A stretch of 64,000 nt of DNA from Rhodococcoides fascians A25f (GTDB lineage: Bacteria > Actinomycetota > Actinomycetes > Mycobacteriales > Mycobacteriaceae), in contig NZ_CP049744.1 of the NCBI RefSeq assembly GCF_000760935.2, positions 3,813,501 through 3,877,500 on the forward strand. The letters run 5' to 3'. Each line of letters opens with the position of its first letter. The stretch's first letter is position 1. Shown here piece by piece: positions 52,501-64,000 of this stretch. The translations under genes were made by a program, and so were the position numbers. Below the pieces are notes generated by a model. That model had not been told where the DNA came from, did not search any database, and saw only the letters and a program-made list of their open reading frames with translations.

Positions 52501-55500
52501 CGTCGATTCCGGTCAGGTCGAGCCGAACCGGGAAGAGGCTGGTGAACCAGCCCACGGTCCGGCCGAGGTCTGCTCCGGGGACCACGGCCTCCTCGCGGCC
52601 GTGGCCTTCGAGCTGAAGCAGTGTTACGGGGGCATCGATCCCCTGTTCCTTGCGCAGGGCAGTGACTGCCAGCGCGAGTGCGGCGAGCAGTCCGTCCGCG
52701 ACTCCGCCGTGGTAGATCTCGGGAACCGTGGTCAGCAACGTGCGCGTCGCATCCGACGACAGGGACATCTCGACTCGCTCGAGGGTGTCCACCACGTCAA
52801 CGGCCGGCTCGAAGGCCCGCTCCCCCAGGACCGGGTCCGGGGTCCGGGCGATGCTGCGCCACTGCGGCAACTCGTCCGTCCGGCGCGCCGCTTCCTCCAC
52901 GAGTGCGTGTGTCCAGCGCCGCATCGAAGTACCCACATCCGGCAGCACCGGGCCGGCACCGCCGGCGATCTGCGCCCACGCGGACACGAAGTCCGGCACC
53001 AGGATTCGCCACGACACGCCGTCGACGACGAGGTGATGTGCGACGACGGTCAATGTGTTCGGCGCGCTCTCGACCCACACGAACGCGAGCATGCGCCCGT
53101 TCTCCGGATCGAGCGATCCGACCGCCGCATCCACCGCGGCGGCTCCACCGTCCGCCGACGCGGTCGTCAGCAGCTCGTCGACGTCCACCGAACCGGACTC
53201 GCCCACCTCGAGACCCCAGCCACGATCGTCGTGCACGAGGGTGGACCGAAGAACGTCGTGGTGGTCGACGACAGCAGTGAGCGTGGCCACGACACCGTCG
53301 CGGTCGATGCCTGCCGGGAGCTCGAGTGTGAGCGCCTGATGGAAGCGACGGTACCCACCGCCGCGCTGCAGCAGTGCCGCACCGAACGGTGGCAGCGGCA
53401 GCCAGCCGACTCCACCGCCGTCGAGTTCGTCGAGGACGACCGTGTCCGCACCCTCGCCGACGATGACGGCCACCTCGGCCAGCCCGGCAACGGTCTTGCG
53501 CTCGAACACATCTCGTGGGCCGAACTGGATTCCTCTCGCCTTGGCGCGCGAGACCAACTGAATGGACACGATGCTGTCGCCACCGAGCGCGAAGAAGGAG
53601 TCGTCGACGCCCACCGTCTCGAGTCCCAGGACGTCTGCGAACACGTCGGCGATGATGCGCTCGGTATCGGTGCTCGCAGTGCGGAACTCGGCGTCGCTAC
53701 CGAACTCGGGATCCGGTAGTCCGCGTCGGTCCAGCTTGCCGTTCGGTCCGAGCGGAAGTGATTCGAGAACCACCACCGATGCCGGAACCATGTATTCGGG
53801 CACCGTCCGCGCCGCGACCGCCGTCAGGGCCGCCGGATCGACGGCCGCGCCGGAGGCGGGTACCACGTAGCCCACCAGAATTTCGCCCGCCGACGGCGTC
53901 TGCCGCACGAGCACGACGGCCTGATCGACGGTCGGGTCGGCGATGAGGGCCGACTCGATCTCACCGAGCTCGATGCGAAGGCCGCGGAGCTTGACCTGGA
54001 AGTCGGTGCGCCCCAGGTACTCCAGCTCTCCCCCGGTGTTCCAGCGCACGAGGTCGCCGGTGCGGTACATCCGACTCCCAGCTCGCCCGTACGGATCTGC
54101 GACGAATCGGTCTGCCGTCAGGTCGGGTCGTCCCAGATAGCCTCGGGCCAGCTGGGTTCCGGCCAGGTACAGCTCGCCCGGCACGCCGATCGGCACCGGG
54201 CGCAGCCGAGCATCCAGCACGGTGACCCGGGTGTTCCAGACCGGCACGCCGATCGGCACCGACACGGTGTCTGCGTCGGTGACCCGATGGAACGTCACGT
54301 CCACCGCGGCCTCGGTCGGCCCGTACAGGTTGTGCAGTTCCACGGCGGGCAGTGCCCGACGGATGCCTGCGGCTACCGAGACCGGTAGCGCCTCACCCGA
54401 TGCGAACAGCATCCGCAGAGCGCTGCATCGCTCGATGCCGTCGGTCGCAGCGAACACGGCGAGCAAGGAGGGAACGAAGTGTGCGGTGGTGACACCGCGG
54501 CGTTCGATCGTCTCCACCAGATATGTGGGGTCCCGATGACCGTCCGGCTCGGCGATGTAGAGCTGGGCACCGACCTGCAACGGCCAGAACAACTCCCACA
54601 CCGAGACGTCGAACGTCACAGGGGTCTTCTGCAGTACCACGTCGTCGACGGTGAGCCCGTACTCGTGCTGCATCCACAGCAGACGGTTGACGATGGCGGC
54701 GTGCGTGACGGCCACACCCTTGGGCTTGCCCGTCGAGCCCGAGGTGAAGATGACGTAAGCGGTGTCCGACGGCCTCAGCGGTGCCAGTCGCTCCGAATCC
54801 TCGACCGGTCGGGTCGCGGACGCATCGGTGTCCACGGTGTCCAACCGGATCTGCGGAACGGACGAACCGGCGACGCCGCCGTCGCGGGTGGTGGTCAGCA
54901 CCGCGACCGGTGCTGACGTCTCGAGGATGTACTCGATCCGATCGGACGGCTGGTCCGGGTCGACCGGCACGTAGGCACCGCCTGCAGCGAGGACGGCGTA
55001 GATGCCGACGAGCATGTCCGGCGAACGGCGCATCGCGATCGCGACCACGGTCTCGGGTCCTACGCCCTCCCCGATGAGCACTCGGGCAAGCGAATTCACC
55101 CGTCCGGAGAACTCCGCGTAGTCGATCTGCTCGTCGCCGAAGCCCAGGGCCACGTTGTTCGGTGCTGCTGCTACCCGCTCGGCGAACAGGGAGACCAGGG
55201 TGTGCCGATCGTCGATCTCGTGGTCGGTCGCGTTCCACTGTTCGAGGACGGCGGTGCGCTCGGCAGGCTCGAGGAGATCGACGTCGCCGACGGGCCGGTC
55301 GATCTCGGCCGTCATCGACTCGAGAACCCGGACGAGCCTGCGTGCGAAGGCTGCCATCGACGATTCGTCGAACAGATCTGTGGCGTAATCGAATTGGACG
55401 TCGACGCCATCGGGCGCGCCTGCGGAGTCGAACTTCTCCCACAGTGTCACCTGCAGATCGAACTTCGCGATCGCACTCGACAGATCGACACCGTCGATGT

Positions 55501-58500
55501 CGAGACCGGGAAGCGCGAACGACTGTTCGGCGAGGTTCTGGAACGTGAGCATCACCTGGAAGATCGGGTGCCTGGCCTGCGACCGTTCCGGCGCGATCGC
55601 GTCGACGAGTCGCTCGAACGGTATGTCGGAGTGCGAGAACGCCCCGAGGTCCACCTCTCGCACCAGGGCGAGCTGATCGCGCAATGTCGTGCCCGGCTCG
55701 ACGGATGTGCGCAGTGCGAGGGTGTTGACGAACATACCCACGAGGTCGTCGAGGTTGGAATCTCCACGCCCGGCCACCGGCGTCCCGATCACCACGTCGT
55801 CGGTTCCCGCCAGCGCAGCCAACAGCACCGCGAGAGCGGTGTGTGCGGTCATGAACACCGTCGCGTTGTTCTCCCGAGACGCTCGGGCGATGCTCTCGTG
55901 CAGTTCGGCGTCGAGCGAGAAGTTGTACGCCGCTCCTCTGTTGGTCGCCACCGCCGGCCGCGGTCGATCGGTCGCCAGATCGAGTTGTGCAGGCGCGCCG
56001 CGCAGTACCGAACGCCAGTAGCCGAGCTGCTGAGCCATGGGCGATTCGGGATCACCCTCGGTGCCGAGCAACTCGTGCTGCCACAGCGTGAAATCTGCGT
56101 ACTGGACGGGCAACGGTGCCCACTGCGGATCCTCGCCCGCCGCACGGGCGGTGTAGGCGACCATGATGTCGCGGGTCAACGGTCCCATGGAGAACCCGTC
56201 CGCGGCGATGTGGTGGGCCACGAAAGCCAGGACGTGCTCACGCTCGTCGATGCGCAGGATCGTCACCCGCACCGGAACGGCGCTGGTGACGTCGAAGCCC
56301 TCGGACACGAACCGCCGCAACGTCTCGGGCACATCGGCGGCTGCCGTGTCGATGACGTCGACGGACGGTGCGCCCTCGGCGAGGCCGAGCACGACCTGGC
56401 TGCCTCGCCCGTCGACCTCGGGGTACACGGTGCGCAGAATCTCGTGCCGCGAGACCACATCCGACACCGCTCGCACCAGTGCGGGCACGTCGAGATCGCC
56501 GGACAGTCGAATCGCCACCGGAATGTTGTTCACCGCCGAGGTGGGATCGAACTGGCTCAGGAACCACATCCGCTGCTGTGCCAGCGACAGCGGAACCTGC
56601 TCGGGCCGCCTGCGCTGCACCAGAGCACGGCGCGCACCGGCACCGACGGTGGATTCGATGGCGCGGGCAAGTCCGAGCACCGTCGGCGACTCGAAGATCG
56701 CCCGCACCGGAACCACGGTGTCGAGCGCGGAGCCCAGCCGTGAGACCACCTGGGTGGCAATCAGCGAGTTTCCGCCGAGCGCGAAGAAATCGTCGTCCAG
56801 ACCCACGCGCTCGACGCCGAGGATGTCCGCGAACACACCGGCGACCGTCACCTCGACGAGATCGGTGGGGGCCCGGAACTCCGCGGCCTCGAACACCGGT
56901 TCCGGCAGGGCCTTTCGGTCCAGCTTGCCGTTGGCGTTGAGTGGCAGGACATCGAGGATCACGAAGGCGGACGGCACCATGTAGGACGGCACCGACGACG
57001 CCATCGACGCGCGTACGGTCTCGGGATCGACCGATACGCCGTCGACGGGCACCACGTAGGCGACCAGTCGATCCCCGAGGCGTTCGTCGTTCGAGGCGAC
57101 CACGGCCGCATCGCGTACCGATTCGATCGAGCGCAGCGCGGCGTCGATGTCGCCGAGCTCGATGCGGAAGCCGCGGATCTTGACCTGGAAGTCCGAACGA
57201 CCCACGTACTCCAGTTCACCGTCGCTACGCCATGCTGCGAGATCGCCTGTGCGATAGAGCCGTCGGCCCGGCGCGAACGGGTTGGCCACGAACCGCTCCG
57301 CGGTGAGATCCGGCCTCCCGACATAACCGTCGGCCAACTGCGTGCCCGCGAGATAGAGCTCTCCCGTGACACCGACCGGGACCGGCGACAGACGTGAATC
57401 CAGCACGTAGACACGGGTGTTCCATTCGGGAGCACCGATGGGAACCGGCCCCGTCCCGGAGTCGTGCACCCGGTGCGCGGTGACCGACACCGCCGCCTCG
57501 GTGGGGCCGTACAGATTGTCCAGGCGTGCCCGCGTAGCGCGGAGCGCACGCTGAGCGGTGGTAGGCGGCAGTGTTTCACCGATGGCCAGGATTCGACGCA
57601 GGCCGGACGGCAGCGTGCCGCCGGACGCCGCGATCAATGCGTCGAGCATCGACGGCACCGTGTGCAGCGTCGTCACGTTCGCCTCGGTCATCAGGTTCAG
57701 CAGGTAGCTCGGGTCGCGGTGTCCACCGGCCTCGGCGACCACGGTGCAACCGCCGGCGATCGACGCCGTCCAGAATTCCCATACCGACAGATCGAAGGTG
57801 GCCGCGGTCTTGAGCAACACCGCGTCGTCGACGCCGATGCCGTATTCCGCACGCGCCCAGAGCAACTGGTTGACAACGGCGCGATGACTGACGGCGACCC
57901 CCTTGGGTCGACCGGTCGAGCCGGACGTGAAGATCACATACGCCGTGTTCGCGGCACGCAGCGGCGCACGTCGTTCGTCGTCCGTGATCGGTGCATCCGA
58001 GATGTGTGCGTACTCGTCCGAATCCGCGTCGACCATCACGACGGGCACCGACCGACCGTTGCCCTCGGGAGCCGAGAACCCGTCACGGGTCGAGCTCAGG
58101 ATCAACAGTGGCGATGCGTCGTCGACGATGTCGGCGATGCGGGCAGCCGGCTGATCCGGATCGAGCGGCACATAGACTCCGCCTGCTTTGCTCACCGCGT
58201 ACATCGCGACGAGCAATTCGACCGAACGCCCGAGCGCGAGCGCCACCGTCACCTGCGGGGCCACCCCCGCGGTGATCAACCGCCGCGCCAGACGGTTGAT
58301 CCGACCGTCGAACTCGCGATAGGTCAGTGTCCGGCCGGCGTACCTGACCGCCGGAGCCTCGGGGCGGGCGTCGACCTGAGCGTCGAACAGCGACACCAGG
58401 GTCTGCGACAGATCGACATCGTGATCGGTGTCGTTCCACGTGTCCAGGATCGTCGTTCGCTCCGACTCGTCGAGCAGGTCCAGATCTCCGACGACTGCAC

Positions 58501-61500
58501 TCGGGTACTCAGCCACCGCGGCCAGCACCGCGACGAATCTCCGAGCGAAGGCCTCGACCGTCGATCTGTCGAACAGGTCGGTAGCGAAGGTGAATTCGGC
58601 GTCCATGTCCGCAGGCGTGCCGTCGGCGGCGTAGCGATCGGACACCGTCAGTTGGAGGTCGGTCTTGGCGAGGGTCGACTCGGCGTCGACACCGCGGACG
58701 GTCAGCCCCGGCAACTCGAAGCTGAGATCGGCCAGATTCTGGAACGACAGGCCGATCTGGAACAGCGGATTTCGCGCGGTGGAACGCACCGGGTTGAGTA
58801 CCTCGACCAGACGCTCGAACGGTACGTCCGCGTGGGCGAATGCCGACAGGTCGCGCTCGCGAGCCTGCGCCAGCAACTCCTCGAACGTCATGAAGGGGTG
58901 CACCGTGGACCGGAACACCAACGTGTTGACGAACATGCCGATCATGGGATCGAGCGCTCTCTCGCCGCGGCCGGCGATGGGAGTCCCGATGGCGACGTCC
59001 TCGGTTCCTGCCACACGTGCCAGGAACGCGGCGAAGGCCGAGTGGACGACCATGAAGACGCTGGCCTGACGTGCCCGCGCGAGGTCGGCGACGGCAGCGT
59101 GCACCGCGGCATCCACGGTGAAGCGCACCGTCTCGCCCCGGAAGCTCTGGGTCGGGGGGCGGGGTCGGTCGGTGGGCAGCACCAGCTGGTCGGGCAGACC
59201 GTCCAGCGCTTCTTTCCAGTACCGAACCTGTTGCGACGCAACAGAATTCTCGTCGTCGTCGGAGCCGAGAACGGTGCGCTGCCACAGCGCGAAATCCGCG
59301 TACTGCACCGGCAGGGGTTCCCAGTTCGGAGCCGAGCCTGCCGCTCTCGCGGTGTATGCGGTCATCACATCCGTTGCCAACGGTCCCATCGATGCACCGT
59401 CGGCGGAAACGTGATGGACGACGAAAGCAAGGACGTGCTCGACGGCCTCCCCGTCGATTCGCACCAGCATCGCGTCCACCGGAACCTCGCGGGTCACGTC
59501 GAAGCCGCGCAGGAAGAAGCGGCTCACCGTCTCCGGTACATCGGCCGCTGCGACTGTCCGCACCGACAGGTCCAGAGTGGCCTCGGCAGCCGGGAGTACC
59601 CTTTGGAACGGTCCGTGTTCGGAGTCCGGGTAGAGCGAGCGCAGCGATTCGTGGCGCTCCACCACATCGCCGACGGCGGCAGCCAATGCCGCCGTGTCGA
59701 GCGCACCGGTCAGACGTACCGCGAACGGAATGTTGTCCACGGCCGACGAGGTGTCGAACTGGTTGAGGAACCAGTAGCGCTGCTGCGCCAACGACAGTGG
59801 TGGACGCTCGGGCCGAGGTCCGGCCACGAGCGGCGCACGCGAGCCCGAACCGACGCCGGACTCGAGGCGATCCGCCAGCGCTGCGACGGTGGACACCTCG
59901 AACAGCATGCGTACGGGCACGGTGGTGTCCAGAATCGCACCGAGACGCGAGACCACCTGCGTCGCGATGAGCGAGTTGCCACCGAGCTCGAAGAAGTCGT
60001 CCTGGGCTCCCACCCGATCGACTCCCAGCACCTCCGCGAACACGGTCGCCACGCTCTGCTCCACCGCGGTGGCCGGCGCGACGAACTCGCGTGCCTCGAA
60101 CGCCGGAGCGGGAAGCGCTGCCCGATCGAGCTTGCCGACCGACGTCAGCGGCACCGCGTCGAGCACCGTGATAGATGCCGGAATCATGTAGTTGGGCAAC
60201 GCTTTTCCGACGAACGCCGTCAGGTCGTCCACGTCGACCGATGCGTCGCGGACCGGGAGTACGTACGAGATGAGCGTGGTGACCCCCGAGGGCAGCCGGT
60301 GTCCGAGTGTCACGGCGAACTCGACACTCGGGTACGCGGTCAGTGCCGAGTCGATCTCGCCGAGTTCGATACGGAACCCACGCACCTTCACCTGGAAATC
60401 GGTGCGGCCCACGAACTGAAGTTGAAGATCCTCGGTCCAACGCACCACGTCTCCGGTGCGATACATCCGGCCGCCGCCGACACCGTAGGGGTTGGCAACG
60501 AAGCGCTCGGAGGACAGCATGGGCCGACCGAGATAGCCGCGAGCGAGAGCGCCGCCGGCCAGATAGAGCTCACCGGCCACTCCGGACGGCACCGGACGCA
60601 ATCGATCGTCGAGAATCAGTGCCGACATACCGTGAATGGGCCGTCCGACGGTGATCGGTTCGCCGGGAGTCAGGTCTGCGAAGCTCGAGATGATGGTCGT
60701 CTCGGTCGGTCCGTAGCCGTTGAAGTACTTACGGCCAGGGGCCCATCGCGCGAGCAGTTCCGGTGTGGTGACGTCGCCGCCGACCGAGAGCACTTCGAGC
60801 GCGTCGAGACCCGTCGGATCCATCGTGCCGAGCACCGCGGGAGTGATGATCGAATGGCTGACCTGCTCGGCCTTCAGCAGCTCGGACAACTCGGTACCGC
60901 CCAGGATCTCGGCGGGCACGATCACCAGAGTTGCACCTACCGAGAACGCCGCCATCCACTCGAGGACGGACGGATCGAAGTTCGGCGAGCAGATGTGCAG
61001 GAATTGCGCCGACGGTGTCAGGTGGTACAGATCGCCGGCGGCATCGAGCACGCCCCCGAGCCCGGCATGCGTCACCACGACGCCCTTGGGCTTACCGGTC
61101 GAGCCCGAGGTGTAGATGACGTACGCCGGATTCTGGAACACCGACGGCCGCAGTCGATCCGCATCCGTGATCGGATCGGCGGAGTGAGCGCGCACCGCCG
61201 CCACCACGTCGTCGTCGTCGAGACGGATCCAGTCCGGACCGCCGCTCGATCCCTGCACCGAAGCCAGGTGTGCCGCGGCGGTCAGGCCGAGTACCGCCCC
61301 GGAATCACCGACCATGTGGGCAATGCGGTCGCTCGGATATGTCGGGTCGACCGGGAGGTGGGCACCGCCCGCCTTGGCCACGGCCCAGACCCCGAGCACC
61401 ATCTCGTAGGAGCGCTGGAACCCGAGCGCGACGACGGTCTCCGGCCCCACGCCCCTGGAGATGAGCAGACGGGCGAGCTGAGACGAGGTGCTGTCGAGTT

Positions 61501-64000
61501 CGGCGTACGTGATGGAGCGATCGCGGTAGCGGATGGCAATCGCCTGCGGATCGAGAGCGGCTCCGGCAGCGAAGATCTCGGCGAGAGTGCCGCCTGCCAA
61601 CACCTCGTCGCCGTGTACGTGGGTCAAGCGGTCGTATTCGTCCTCGTAGAGAATCCCCAGGTCGCCGACCGGAGTACTCGGATCCGCCACCACGCCGTCG
61701 AGAAGACGGCGGAAGCGGTCTGCGAAGCCCACGATGGTCGACTCGTCGAACAGATCGCGCGAGTAGAGCCACGCCGCGGACATACCGCCGCCGTCGGACT
61801 CGCGCAACGTCAGCGACAGATCGAACTTGGCCGTCTCGACGTCGAGATCGACAGCCGAGACCTCCAACCCGGGCAGCGCGAAGGTGCTCGGCGGCAGGTT
61901 CTCGAAGGCGATCGCCACTTGGAACAGTGGGTGTCGTGAAGCGGAGCGTTCGGGGTCGAGAAGATCGACCAGACGCTCGAACGGGATATCGGCGTGCGCG
62001 AAGGCCGCCAGATCGACCTCACGGACGTCGGCAAGCATGCCGTCGAAGCCCTTGCCCGGGTTCACCTCGGTACGCAGGACCAGGGTGTTGACGAACATTC
62101 CGATCACGTCGTCGAGTGCAGCATCTCCGCGTCCGGCGATGGCCGTGCCGACGGCGATGTCCGTCGAATTCGACATGCGCGCAAGGAATACCGCGAGGGC
62201 AGTGTGCAGCACCATGAACGTCGTGGTGCCGCTCTCCCTGGCCAGGGCACTGAGACCGGCATGGACGTCGGGGGCGATCTCGAATTCGACGCGGCCACCG
62301 GCCCCCGAGGACTCGGCGGGACGTGGCCGATCGTGCGGAAGAGCGAGCTCGGCCGGCATCTCCGCCAACGTCTCGCGCCAGAACGACGCCTGCCGGGAGA
62401 TCAGGCTCGCCGAATCCGCCTCGCTACCGAGTACTGACCGCTGCCACAGCGTGAAGTCGATGTACTGCACCGCCAGTGGCTGCCAGGACGGCGACTCGCC
62501 CGCCACTCGTGCGAGGTACGCGGTCATCACGTCGCGGGTCAGCGGACCCATCGACCAACCGTCGGCGCTGATGTGATGCACCACGAACACCAAGACATGT
62601 TCCTGCTCCGAGACCTCGAACAGCCTCACGCGCAACGGAACTGCAGCAGTGACGTCGAAGCCTGCGGCCACGAAGGCGGTCACGTCGGCCACGATCGCAT
62701 CGGCAGTTGCCCCGACCGGCTCGAGATTCGGGACGACGGTCCGGGTGGGGAGCACGAGTTGGTGTCCCGAGCCGTCCACAGCCGGGTACACCGTGCGCAG
62801 GGATTCGTGGCGCTCGAGGACGTCCGACACGGCAGCGCGCAGCGCAGCCGCGTCCAACGAACCACGCAACCGGATGGCCACCGGAATGTTGTTCACGGCG
62901 GACTCGGGATCGAATCGGTTCAGGAACCACATCCGCTGCTGCGCCATCGACAGCGGAACCGTCTCCGGCCGAGTCTGCGGAACCAGCGGTGCCGCGGCAC
63001 CGTCACCCAGATGACTCTCCACCCGAACCGCCAGTGCCGCAACCGTACTGGCCTCGAACAGTGCACGGACCGGAACGGTCGCATCCAGTTCGCTACCCAA
63101 CCGCGAGACCACCTGGGTGGCGACGAGAGAGTTGCCACCGAGGGCGAAGAAATCGTCGTCGACGCCGATGCGGTCGACTCCGAGAACGTCCGCGAACACC
63201 CGAGCGACGATCTCCTCGACGGGATTCGACGGTGCGCGATACTCGACTTCCTCGATCTCGGGATCCGGCAGGGCCTTGCGGTCCAGCTTGCCGCTGGCAC
63301 CGAGGGGCAGAGCATCGAGAACGACGATCACGGCGGGCACCATGTACGAGGCGAGGCGCTCGCTCAATGCATCACGCAGAGACTGCGTGTCCACGCTCCC
63401 GGTGCCGACCACATAGGCCACCAACCGATCGGCACGGACCACGGTGACCGCCTGGCTCACCGACGGCTGCTCGAGCAGGGCCGCTTCGATTTCACCCAGT
63501 TCGATCCGTAGACCGCGAAGCTTGACCTGGAAGTCCGAACGTCCGACGTAGTCGAGTTCGCCGCCGGGCAGCCAACGCACCACGTCGCCCGTGCGATACA
63601 TCCGGGCTCCGTCCTCGCCGAACGGGTTGGGCAGGAAGCGATCCGCCGTCAGATCCGGTCGCCCCACGTAGCCCCGAGCAAGCTGCGTTCCGGCGAGGTA
63701 GAGCTCTCCGTGCACTCCGACCGGCACCGGTCGCAGAGCGGAGTCCAGTACGTAGACGGCCGTGTTCCAGACCGGCGCACCGATCGGTACGACGGCGGTG
63801 TCGTCGTCGGTGACTCGGTGGTACGTCACGTCCACCGCGGCTTCGGTCGGGCCGTAGAGGTTGTGGATCTCGATGGCCGTCAGCGCCCGGCGCAGCGCCT
63901 GCGCAGTCGTCGGTGTCAACGCCTCACCGGAGGCGAACACCAGCCGCAGGGTTTCCGCGGACTCGGCGCGCGCAACGACCTCGGGTACGAACACCGACAT
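46532..64000 (-). CDS. NRPS-A: giant synthetase, at least 5822 aa, N-terminus beyond the right edge
   Basis: The window cuts this gene inside an adenylation domain (the first Met is that of the internal VPSM motif). Numbered from the edge: A1 (partial), PCP1 serine 290, C 478 (HHISADG), A2 TSGSTG 967, PCP2 1343, C 1532 (HHVSADG), A3 2028, PCP3 2410, C 2598 (HHIAADG), A4 3088, PCP4 3476 (GGDSI), epimerase 3657, C 4157 (HHVLLDG, DCL type), A5 4628, PCP5 5013, C 5209 (HHISGDG), then a truncated adenylation domain about 5540-5822. Pocket residues: A1 ...FSLVD (serine-like), A2 DPLISGGII, A3 DLWHLILVS, A4 and A5 both DVWHFSLVD, the EntF serine code. Module 4 therefore gives D-Ser and module 5 L-Ser. 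There is no thioesterase; the chain must pass on, presumably to NRPS-B 117 bases downstream. Confidence 0.95.
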   Translation of the reverse strand: MSVFVPEVVARAESAETLRLVFASGEALTPTTAQALRRALTAIEIHNLYGPTEAAVDVTYHRVTDDDTAVVPIGAPVWNTAVYVLDSALRPVPVGVHGELYLAGTQLARGYVGRPDLTADRFLPNPFGEDGARMYRTGDVVRWLPGGELDYVGRSDFQVKLRGLRIELGEIEAALLEQPSVSQAVTVVRADRLVAYVVGTGSVDTQSLRDALSERLASYMVPAVIVVLDALPLGASGKLDRKALPDPEIEEVEYRAPSNPVEEIVARVFADVLGVDRIGVDDDFFALGGNSLVATQVVSRLGSELDATVPVRALFEASTVAALAVRVESHLGDGAAAPLVPQTRPETVPLSMAQQRMWFLNRFDPESAVNNIPVAIRLRGSLDAAALRAAVSDVLERHESLRTVYPAVDGSGHQLVLPTRTVVPNLEPVGATADAIVADVTAFVAAGFDVTAAVPLRVRLFEVSEQEHVLVFVVHHISADGWSMGPLTRDVMTAYLARVAGESPSWQPLAVQYIDFTLWQRSVLGSEADSASLISRQASFWRETLAEMPAELALPHDRPRPAESSGAGGRVEFEIAPDVHAGLSALARESGTTTFMVLHTALAVFLARMSNSTDIAVGTAIAGRGDAALDDVIGMFVNTLVLRTEVNPGKGFDGMLADVREVDLAAFAHADIPFERLVDLLDPERSASRHPLFQVAIAFENLPPSTFALPGLEVSAVDLDVETAKFDLSLTLRESDGGGMSAAWLYSRDLFDESTIVGFADRFRRLLDGVVADPSTPVGDLGILYEDEYDRLTHVHGDEVLAGGTLAEIFAAGAALDPQAIAIRYRDRSITYAELDSTSSQLARLLISRGVGPETVVALGFQRSYEMVLGVWAVAKAGGAHLPVDPTYPSDRIAHMVGDSGAVLGLTAAAHLASVQGSSGGPDWIRLDDDDVVAAVRAHSADPITDADRLRPSVFQNPAYVIYTSGSTGKPKGVVVTHAGLGGVLDAAGDLYHLTPSAQFLHICSPNFDPSVLEWMAAFSVGATLVIVPAEILGGTELSELLKAEQVSHSIITPAVLGTMDPTGLDALEVLSVGGDVTTPELLARWAPGRKYFNGYGPTETTIISSFADLTPGEPITVGRPIHGMSALILDDRLRPVPSGVAGELYLAGGALARGYLGRPMLSSERFVANPYGVGGGRMYRTGDVVRWTEDLQLQFVGRTDFQVKVRGFRIELGEIDSALTAYPSVEFAVTLGHRLPSGVTTLISYVLPVRDASVDVDDLTAFVGKALPNYMIPASITVLDAVPLTSVGKLDRAALPAPAFEAREFVAPATAVEQSVATVFAEVLGVDRVGAQDDFFELGGNSLIATQVVSRLGAILDTTVPVRMLFEVSTVAALADRLESGVGSGSRAPLVAGPRPERPPLSLAQQRYWFLNQFDTSSAVDNIPFAVRLTGALDTAALAAAVGDVVERHESLRSLYPDSEHGPFQRVLPAAEATLDLSVRTVAAADVPETVSRFFLRGFDVTREVPVDAMLVRIDGEAVEHVLAFVVHHVSADGASMGPLATDVMTAYTARAAGSAPNWEPLPVQYADFALWQRTVLGSDDDENSVASQQVRYWKEALDGLPDQLVLPTDRPRPPTQSFRGETVRFTVDAAVHAAVADLARARQASVFMVVHSAFAAFLARVAGTEDVAIGTPIAGRGERALDPMIGMFVNTLVFRSTVHPFMTFEELLAQARERDLSAFAHADVPFERLVEVLNPVRSTARNPLFQIGLSFQNLADLSFELPGLTVRGVDAESTLAKTDLQLTVSDRYAADGTPADMDAEFTFATDLFDRSTVEAFARRFVAVLAAVAEYPSAVVGDLDLLDESERTTILDTWNDTDHDVDLSQTLVSLFDAQVDARPEAPAVRYAGRTLTYREFDGRINRLARRLITAGVAPQVTVALALGRSVELLVAMYAVSKAGGVYVPLDPDQPAARIADIVDDASPLLILSSTRDGFSAPEGNGRSVPVVMVDADSDEYAHISDAPITDDERRAPLRAANTAYVIFTSGSTGRPKGVAVSHRAVVNQLLWARAEYGIGVDDAVLLKTAATFDLSVWEFWTASIAGGCTVVAEAGGHRDPSYLLNLMTEANVTTLHTVPSMLDALIAASGGTLPSGLRRILAIGETLPPTTAQRALRATRARLDNLYGPTEAAVSVTAHRVHDSGTGPVPIGAPEWNTRVYVLDSRLSPVPVGVTGELYLAGTQLADGYVGRPDLTAERFVANPFAPGRRLYRTGDLAAWRSDGELEYVGRSDFQVKIRGFRIELGDIDAALRSIESVRDAAVVASNDERLGDRLVAYVVPVDGVSVDPETVRASMASSVPSYMVPSAFVILDVLPLNANGKLDRKALPEPVFEAAEFRAPTDLVEVTVAGVFADILGVERVGLDDDFFALGGNSLIATQVVSRLGSALDTVVPVRAIFESPTVLGLARAIESTVGAGARRALVQRRRPEQVPLSLAQQRMWFLSQFDPTSAVNNIPVAIRLSGDLDVPALVRAVSDVVSRHEILRTVYPEVDGRGSQVVLGLAEGAPSVDVIDTAAADVPETLRRFVSEGFDVTSAVPVRVTILRIDEREHVLAFVAHHIAADGFSMGPLTRDIMVAYTARAAGEDPQWAPLPVQYADFTLWQHELLGTEGDPESPMAQQLGYWRSVLRGAPAQLDLATDRPRPAVATNRGAAYNFSLDAELHESIARASRENNATVFMTAHTALAVLLAALAGTDDVVIGTPVAGRGDSNLDDLVGMFVNTLALRTSVEPGTTLRDQLALVREVDLGAFSHSDIPFERLVDAIAPERSQARHPIFQVMLTFQNLAEQSFALPGLDIDGVDLSSAIAKFDLQVTLWEKFDSAGAPDGVDVQFDYATDLFDESSMAAFARRLVRVLESMTAEIDRPVGDVDLLEPAERTAVLEQWNATDHEIDDRHTLVSLFAERVAAAPNNVALGFGDEQIDYAEFSGRVNSLARVLIGEGVGPETVVAIAMRRSPDMLVGIYAVLAAGGAYVPVDPDQPSDRIEYILETSAPVAVLTTTRDGGVAGSSVPQIRLDTVDTDASATRPVEDSERLAPLRPSDTAYVIFTSGSTGKPKGVAVTHAAIVNRLLWMQHEYGLTVDDVVLQKTPVTFDVSVWELFWPLQVGAQLYIAEPDGHRDPTYLVETIERRGVTTAHFVPSLLAVFAATDGIERCSALRMLFASGEALPVSVAAGIRRALPAVELHNLYGPTEAAVDVTFHRVTDADTVSVPIGVPVWNTRVTVLDARLRPVPIGVPGELYLAGTQLARGYLGRPDLTADRFVADPYGRAGSRMYRTGDLVRWNTGGELEYLGRTDFQVKLRGLRIELGEIESALIADPTVDQAVVLVRQTPSAGEILVGYVVPASGAAVDPAALTAVAARTVPEYMVPASVVVLESLPLGPNGKLDRRGLPDPEFGSDAEFRTASTDTERIIADVFADVLGLETVGVDDSFFALGGDSIVSIQLVSRAKARGIQFGPRDVFERKTVAGLAEVAVIVGEGADTVVLDELDGGGVGWLPLPPFGAALLQRGGGYRRFHQALTLELPAGIDRDGVVATLTAVVDHHDVLRSTLVHDDRGWGLEVGESGSVDVDELLTTASADGGAAAVDAAVGSLDPENGRMLAFVWVESAPNTLTVVAHHLVVDGVSWRILVPDFVSAWAQIAGGAGPVLPDVGTSMRRWTHALVEEAARRTDELPQWRSIARTPDPVLGERAFEPAVDVVDTLERVEMSLSSDATRTLLTTVPEIYHGGVADGLLAALALAVTALRKEQGIDAPVTLLQLEGHGREEAVVPGADLGRTVGWFTSLFPVRLDLTGIDVDDALGGGSALGDAVKAVKEQMLALPDRGMGWGLLRYLDPASETELAALSTGQISFNYLGRVGTGEVPEDMKSLGWLPAEDTAGLSAAGDPDMAANKTIDINAIVVDTDDGSALSASLAFPRGAISEATVARLAQLWSELLDSLAAHARTPGAGGLTPSDLPLARVSQADILGFEQRYPALTDVWPLAPLQQGLLFHALFADTSLDVYTMQVVLDLAGEVDEERLRDAAQALLDRYENLRAVFAVTADGDSVQIVQQGVRLPWRTVDLSGVEENARAAAVAAALDEDQREHFDITTAPLLRFLLIRLGPTTYRLAMTNHHVLLDGWSLPLVMKELLYLYAVRSDTSSMPRPRSYRSFLQWLGQRDPETSRQAWARSLDGVDEPTLLTPPTLGREISTRSAETEVRIDAEATAALIALGGRLGVTVNTLVQAAYGMLLAQMTGRDDVIFGATVSGRPADLPGVESMIGLFINTIPVRSRLDAHDTVEQYLTRLQGEQADLLDHHHVGLADIQRDAGLGNLFDTLTVFESYPVNEAELAQQAASIDGMTVEGVGSNDNTHYPLTLLVVANEEVTLTAKYISDLFDTRAVGSILARIVSLLATFAADPTRRVLDIDLLDPVERTRILDEWNDTAREIDSAATLVSMFEERVAQSPDRIAVSFEGDRVTYAEFAGRVNALARLLIREGVGPETMVAIAMRRSVDMLVGVYAVLTAGGAYVPIDPDQPAERVEYILATADPVAILTTAADLSAVQSVSSVAPRIEVDSVDLAGFATDAVLADERRAALLSDDVAYVIFTSGSTGKPKGVAVTHAAIVNRLVWMQDEYGLTVDDVVLQKTPVTFDVSVWELFWPLQIGAELAIAKPDGHRDPAYLVEIVTERSVTVAHFVPSMLAVFATADGVSRCSSLRMLFASGEALPVSVASAIGTALPNTNLHNLYGPTEAAVDVTYHRVTDADVAGVPIGVPVANTRVTVLDARLRPVPVGVAGELYLAGVQLARGYLGRVDLTADRFVADPYGAPGTRMYRTGDLVRWNVDGELDYIGRTDFQVKLRGLRIELGEIEAALTAHPDIDRSTVLVTSTASGEILVGYVVPRTGASVDVSELTSFAGSRLPGYMVPTQIMVLAEFPLNASGKLDRKALPEPVFEASEFRAPVTATEIAIADVFADVLGVDRVGSDDDFFALGGNSLAATRAAARITAGLGKQVGVRELFENSTVAALAARTDLQGTVHRVPLRPRTGGERVPLSLAQQRMWVLNRLDPGSGAYNMPLALRLTGDLDVAALQSAAAWAIERHETLRTRYPEDADGTAFQEVLDARATTLDLDPIDATGEADIADRVRRLVYDGFDVTAAPPVRGALFRLAGASDGDIQYVFVIVMHHISGDGASMAPLARDVMTAYLAATAGTVPSVAPLSIQYADYTLWQREVLGSTNDPGSAANRQVDFWRTELSGITPVIALPWDRPRPAEPSLHGGSVRAHLDAQTHEAFVGIARSNNATLFMVLHSVLAVLLARTSGARDFAVGTPIAGRGDEQLDDIVGMFVNTLALRTSVDPDATFEDLVRSIRESDLRAFGNADVPFEHVVDVIGQDRTPGISPLFQTVLSVEPLGEARFELPALTVEPVEGFEPTAKFDLQVTVQTRPVVGADGEPDLAVEFAYAADLFDESTVSAMVERFVRIADAVAAAPGIKVGAIDDLGDDERAALTASPTPVADAVGAVAGRTLPQLLAATVEADPEAPALSSAGEDTTYLELDRRSSRLARELIDRNVGPDVTVAVVVDDAVESVVARWAVVKAGGALALVDHIDSAVGVGASVVVIDTGEAQDWDRVSTVVDLGDEATSRSVTARSARPITYTDRVAVLSADSPALVVDVSTGATVSHGALAAMAVRAVGEYGIDYESRLGVPTAITSPSAWFAGVMAASVGAVLVVDRAESPEDSADLVVAEWMTHAFVTTAEAAAVAELESDDLEDLVALVIVAGDVEAAERPVGVSVHGAPEFG
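46535..47374 (-). other. Truncated, inactive adenylation domain at the C-terminus of NRPS-A
   Basis: About 280 residues starting at [20 protein letters not shown] resemble the N-terminal part of the adenylation domains ([32 protein letters not shown]). The A3 phosphate loop TSGSTGxPKG is reduced to [11 protein letters not shown]; motifs A4 to A10, the A8 hinge and the following carrier domain are absent. The stop at 46532 is clean. The end is acidic ([10 protein letters not shown]). It cannot activate an amino acid; a docking or scaffold role is possible. Confidence 0.8.
49300..50450 (-). repeat. Serine adenylation domain, copy 2 (NRPS-A module 5)
   Basis: Partner of the repeat at 53900-55100. 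The flanking condensation and carrier domains differ more than the adenylation cores do, suggesting duplication or gene conversion limited to the substrate-selecting part. Confidence 0.7.
53900..55100 (-). repeat. Serine adenylation domain, copy 1 (NRPS-A module 4)
   Basis: This segment and 49300-50450 encode near-identical blocks such as [22 protein letters not shown] and [15 protein letters not shown], far more alike than other adenylation domains in the cluster. Boundaries are approximate. Confidence 0.7.

Overview
The window looks like a chromosomal segment of a high-GC mycolic-acid actinobacterium, most likely Rhodococcus or a close relative. The S10/spc ribosomal gene order, with a block of other genes between rpsQ and rplN, is the arrangement also known from mycobacteria. 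All coding assignments come from reading translations and motifs; no database search was run.

Region 1 (1-2230, plus strand) is a polymorphic-toxin locus. It holds the end of a hydrophobic protein tipped with a colicin E3-type 16S rRNase domain, then four tandem paralogous small proteins (likely immunity proteins; one has a stop at codon 3), and a degenerate orphan toxin tip just before the fourth. Region 2 (2495-4562) is a glutamine-synthetase-family gene coupled to a papain/C39-like protein, closed by a near-perfect hairpin terminator. Region 3 (4654-6104, minus) is rplN-rplX-rplE-rpsN. Region 4 (6343-12526, plus) is a compact island of a DUF559/Vsr-like nuclease, a winged-helix-like protein, a 1047-residue double-P-loop HerA/FtsK-like ATPase and a TerD-AIM24 fusion. 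The first three overlap by ATGA. A family 2 glycosyltransferase follows in the opposite direction. Region 5 (13506-18806, minus) is the S10 operon rpsJ-rplC-rplD-rplW-rplB-rpsS-rplV-rpsC-rplP-rpmC-rpsQ with a terminator.

Region 6 (19297-26555, plus) looks like the accessory half of a natural-product cluster: a DUF4442 hotdog protein behind a perfect palindrome, a TyrA/PapC-type dehydrogenase with an altered active-site residue, an AurF-type diiron N-oxygenase with all seven metal ligands, an ABC exporter (ATPase plus two permeases), a second family 2 glycosyltransferase and a secreted lipase.

Region 7 (26644-64000, minus) is three giant non-ribosomal peptide synthetases, convergent with region 6. 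In transcription order they are NRPS-A (at least 5822 residues, N-terminus outside the window), NRPS-B (A-PCP-C-A-PCP-TE) and NRPS-C (A-PCP-C-A-PCP-C-A-PCP-E-C-A-PCP-TE). NRPS-A ends in a condensation domain followed by a truncated, dead adenylation domain, while NRPS-B opens with an adenylation domain and no condensation domain, which suggests a module split across two proteins. Pocket residues read by eye indicate serine for at least two NRPS-A modules and threonine for the last NRPS-C module.

The strongest candidates for something new are the nuclease/HerA/TerD-AIM24 island, the toxin-immunity array, the NRPS-A/NRPS-B split module, and the pairing of a PapC-like dehydrogenase with an AurF-like oxygenase.
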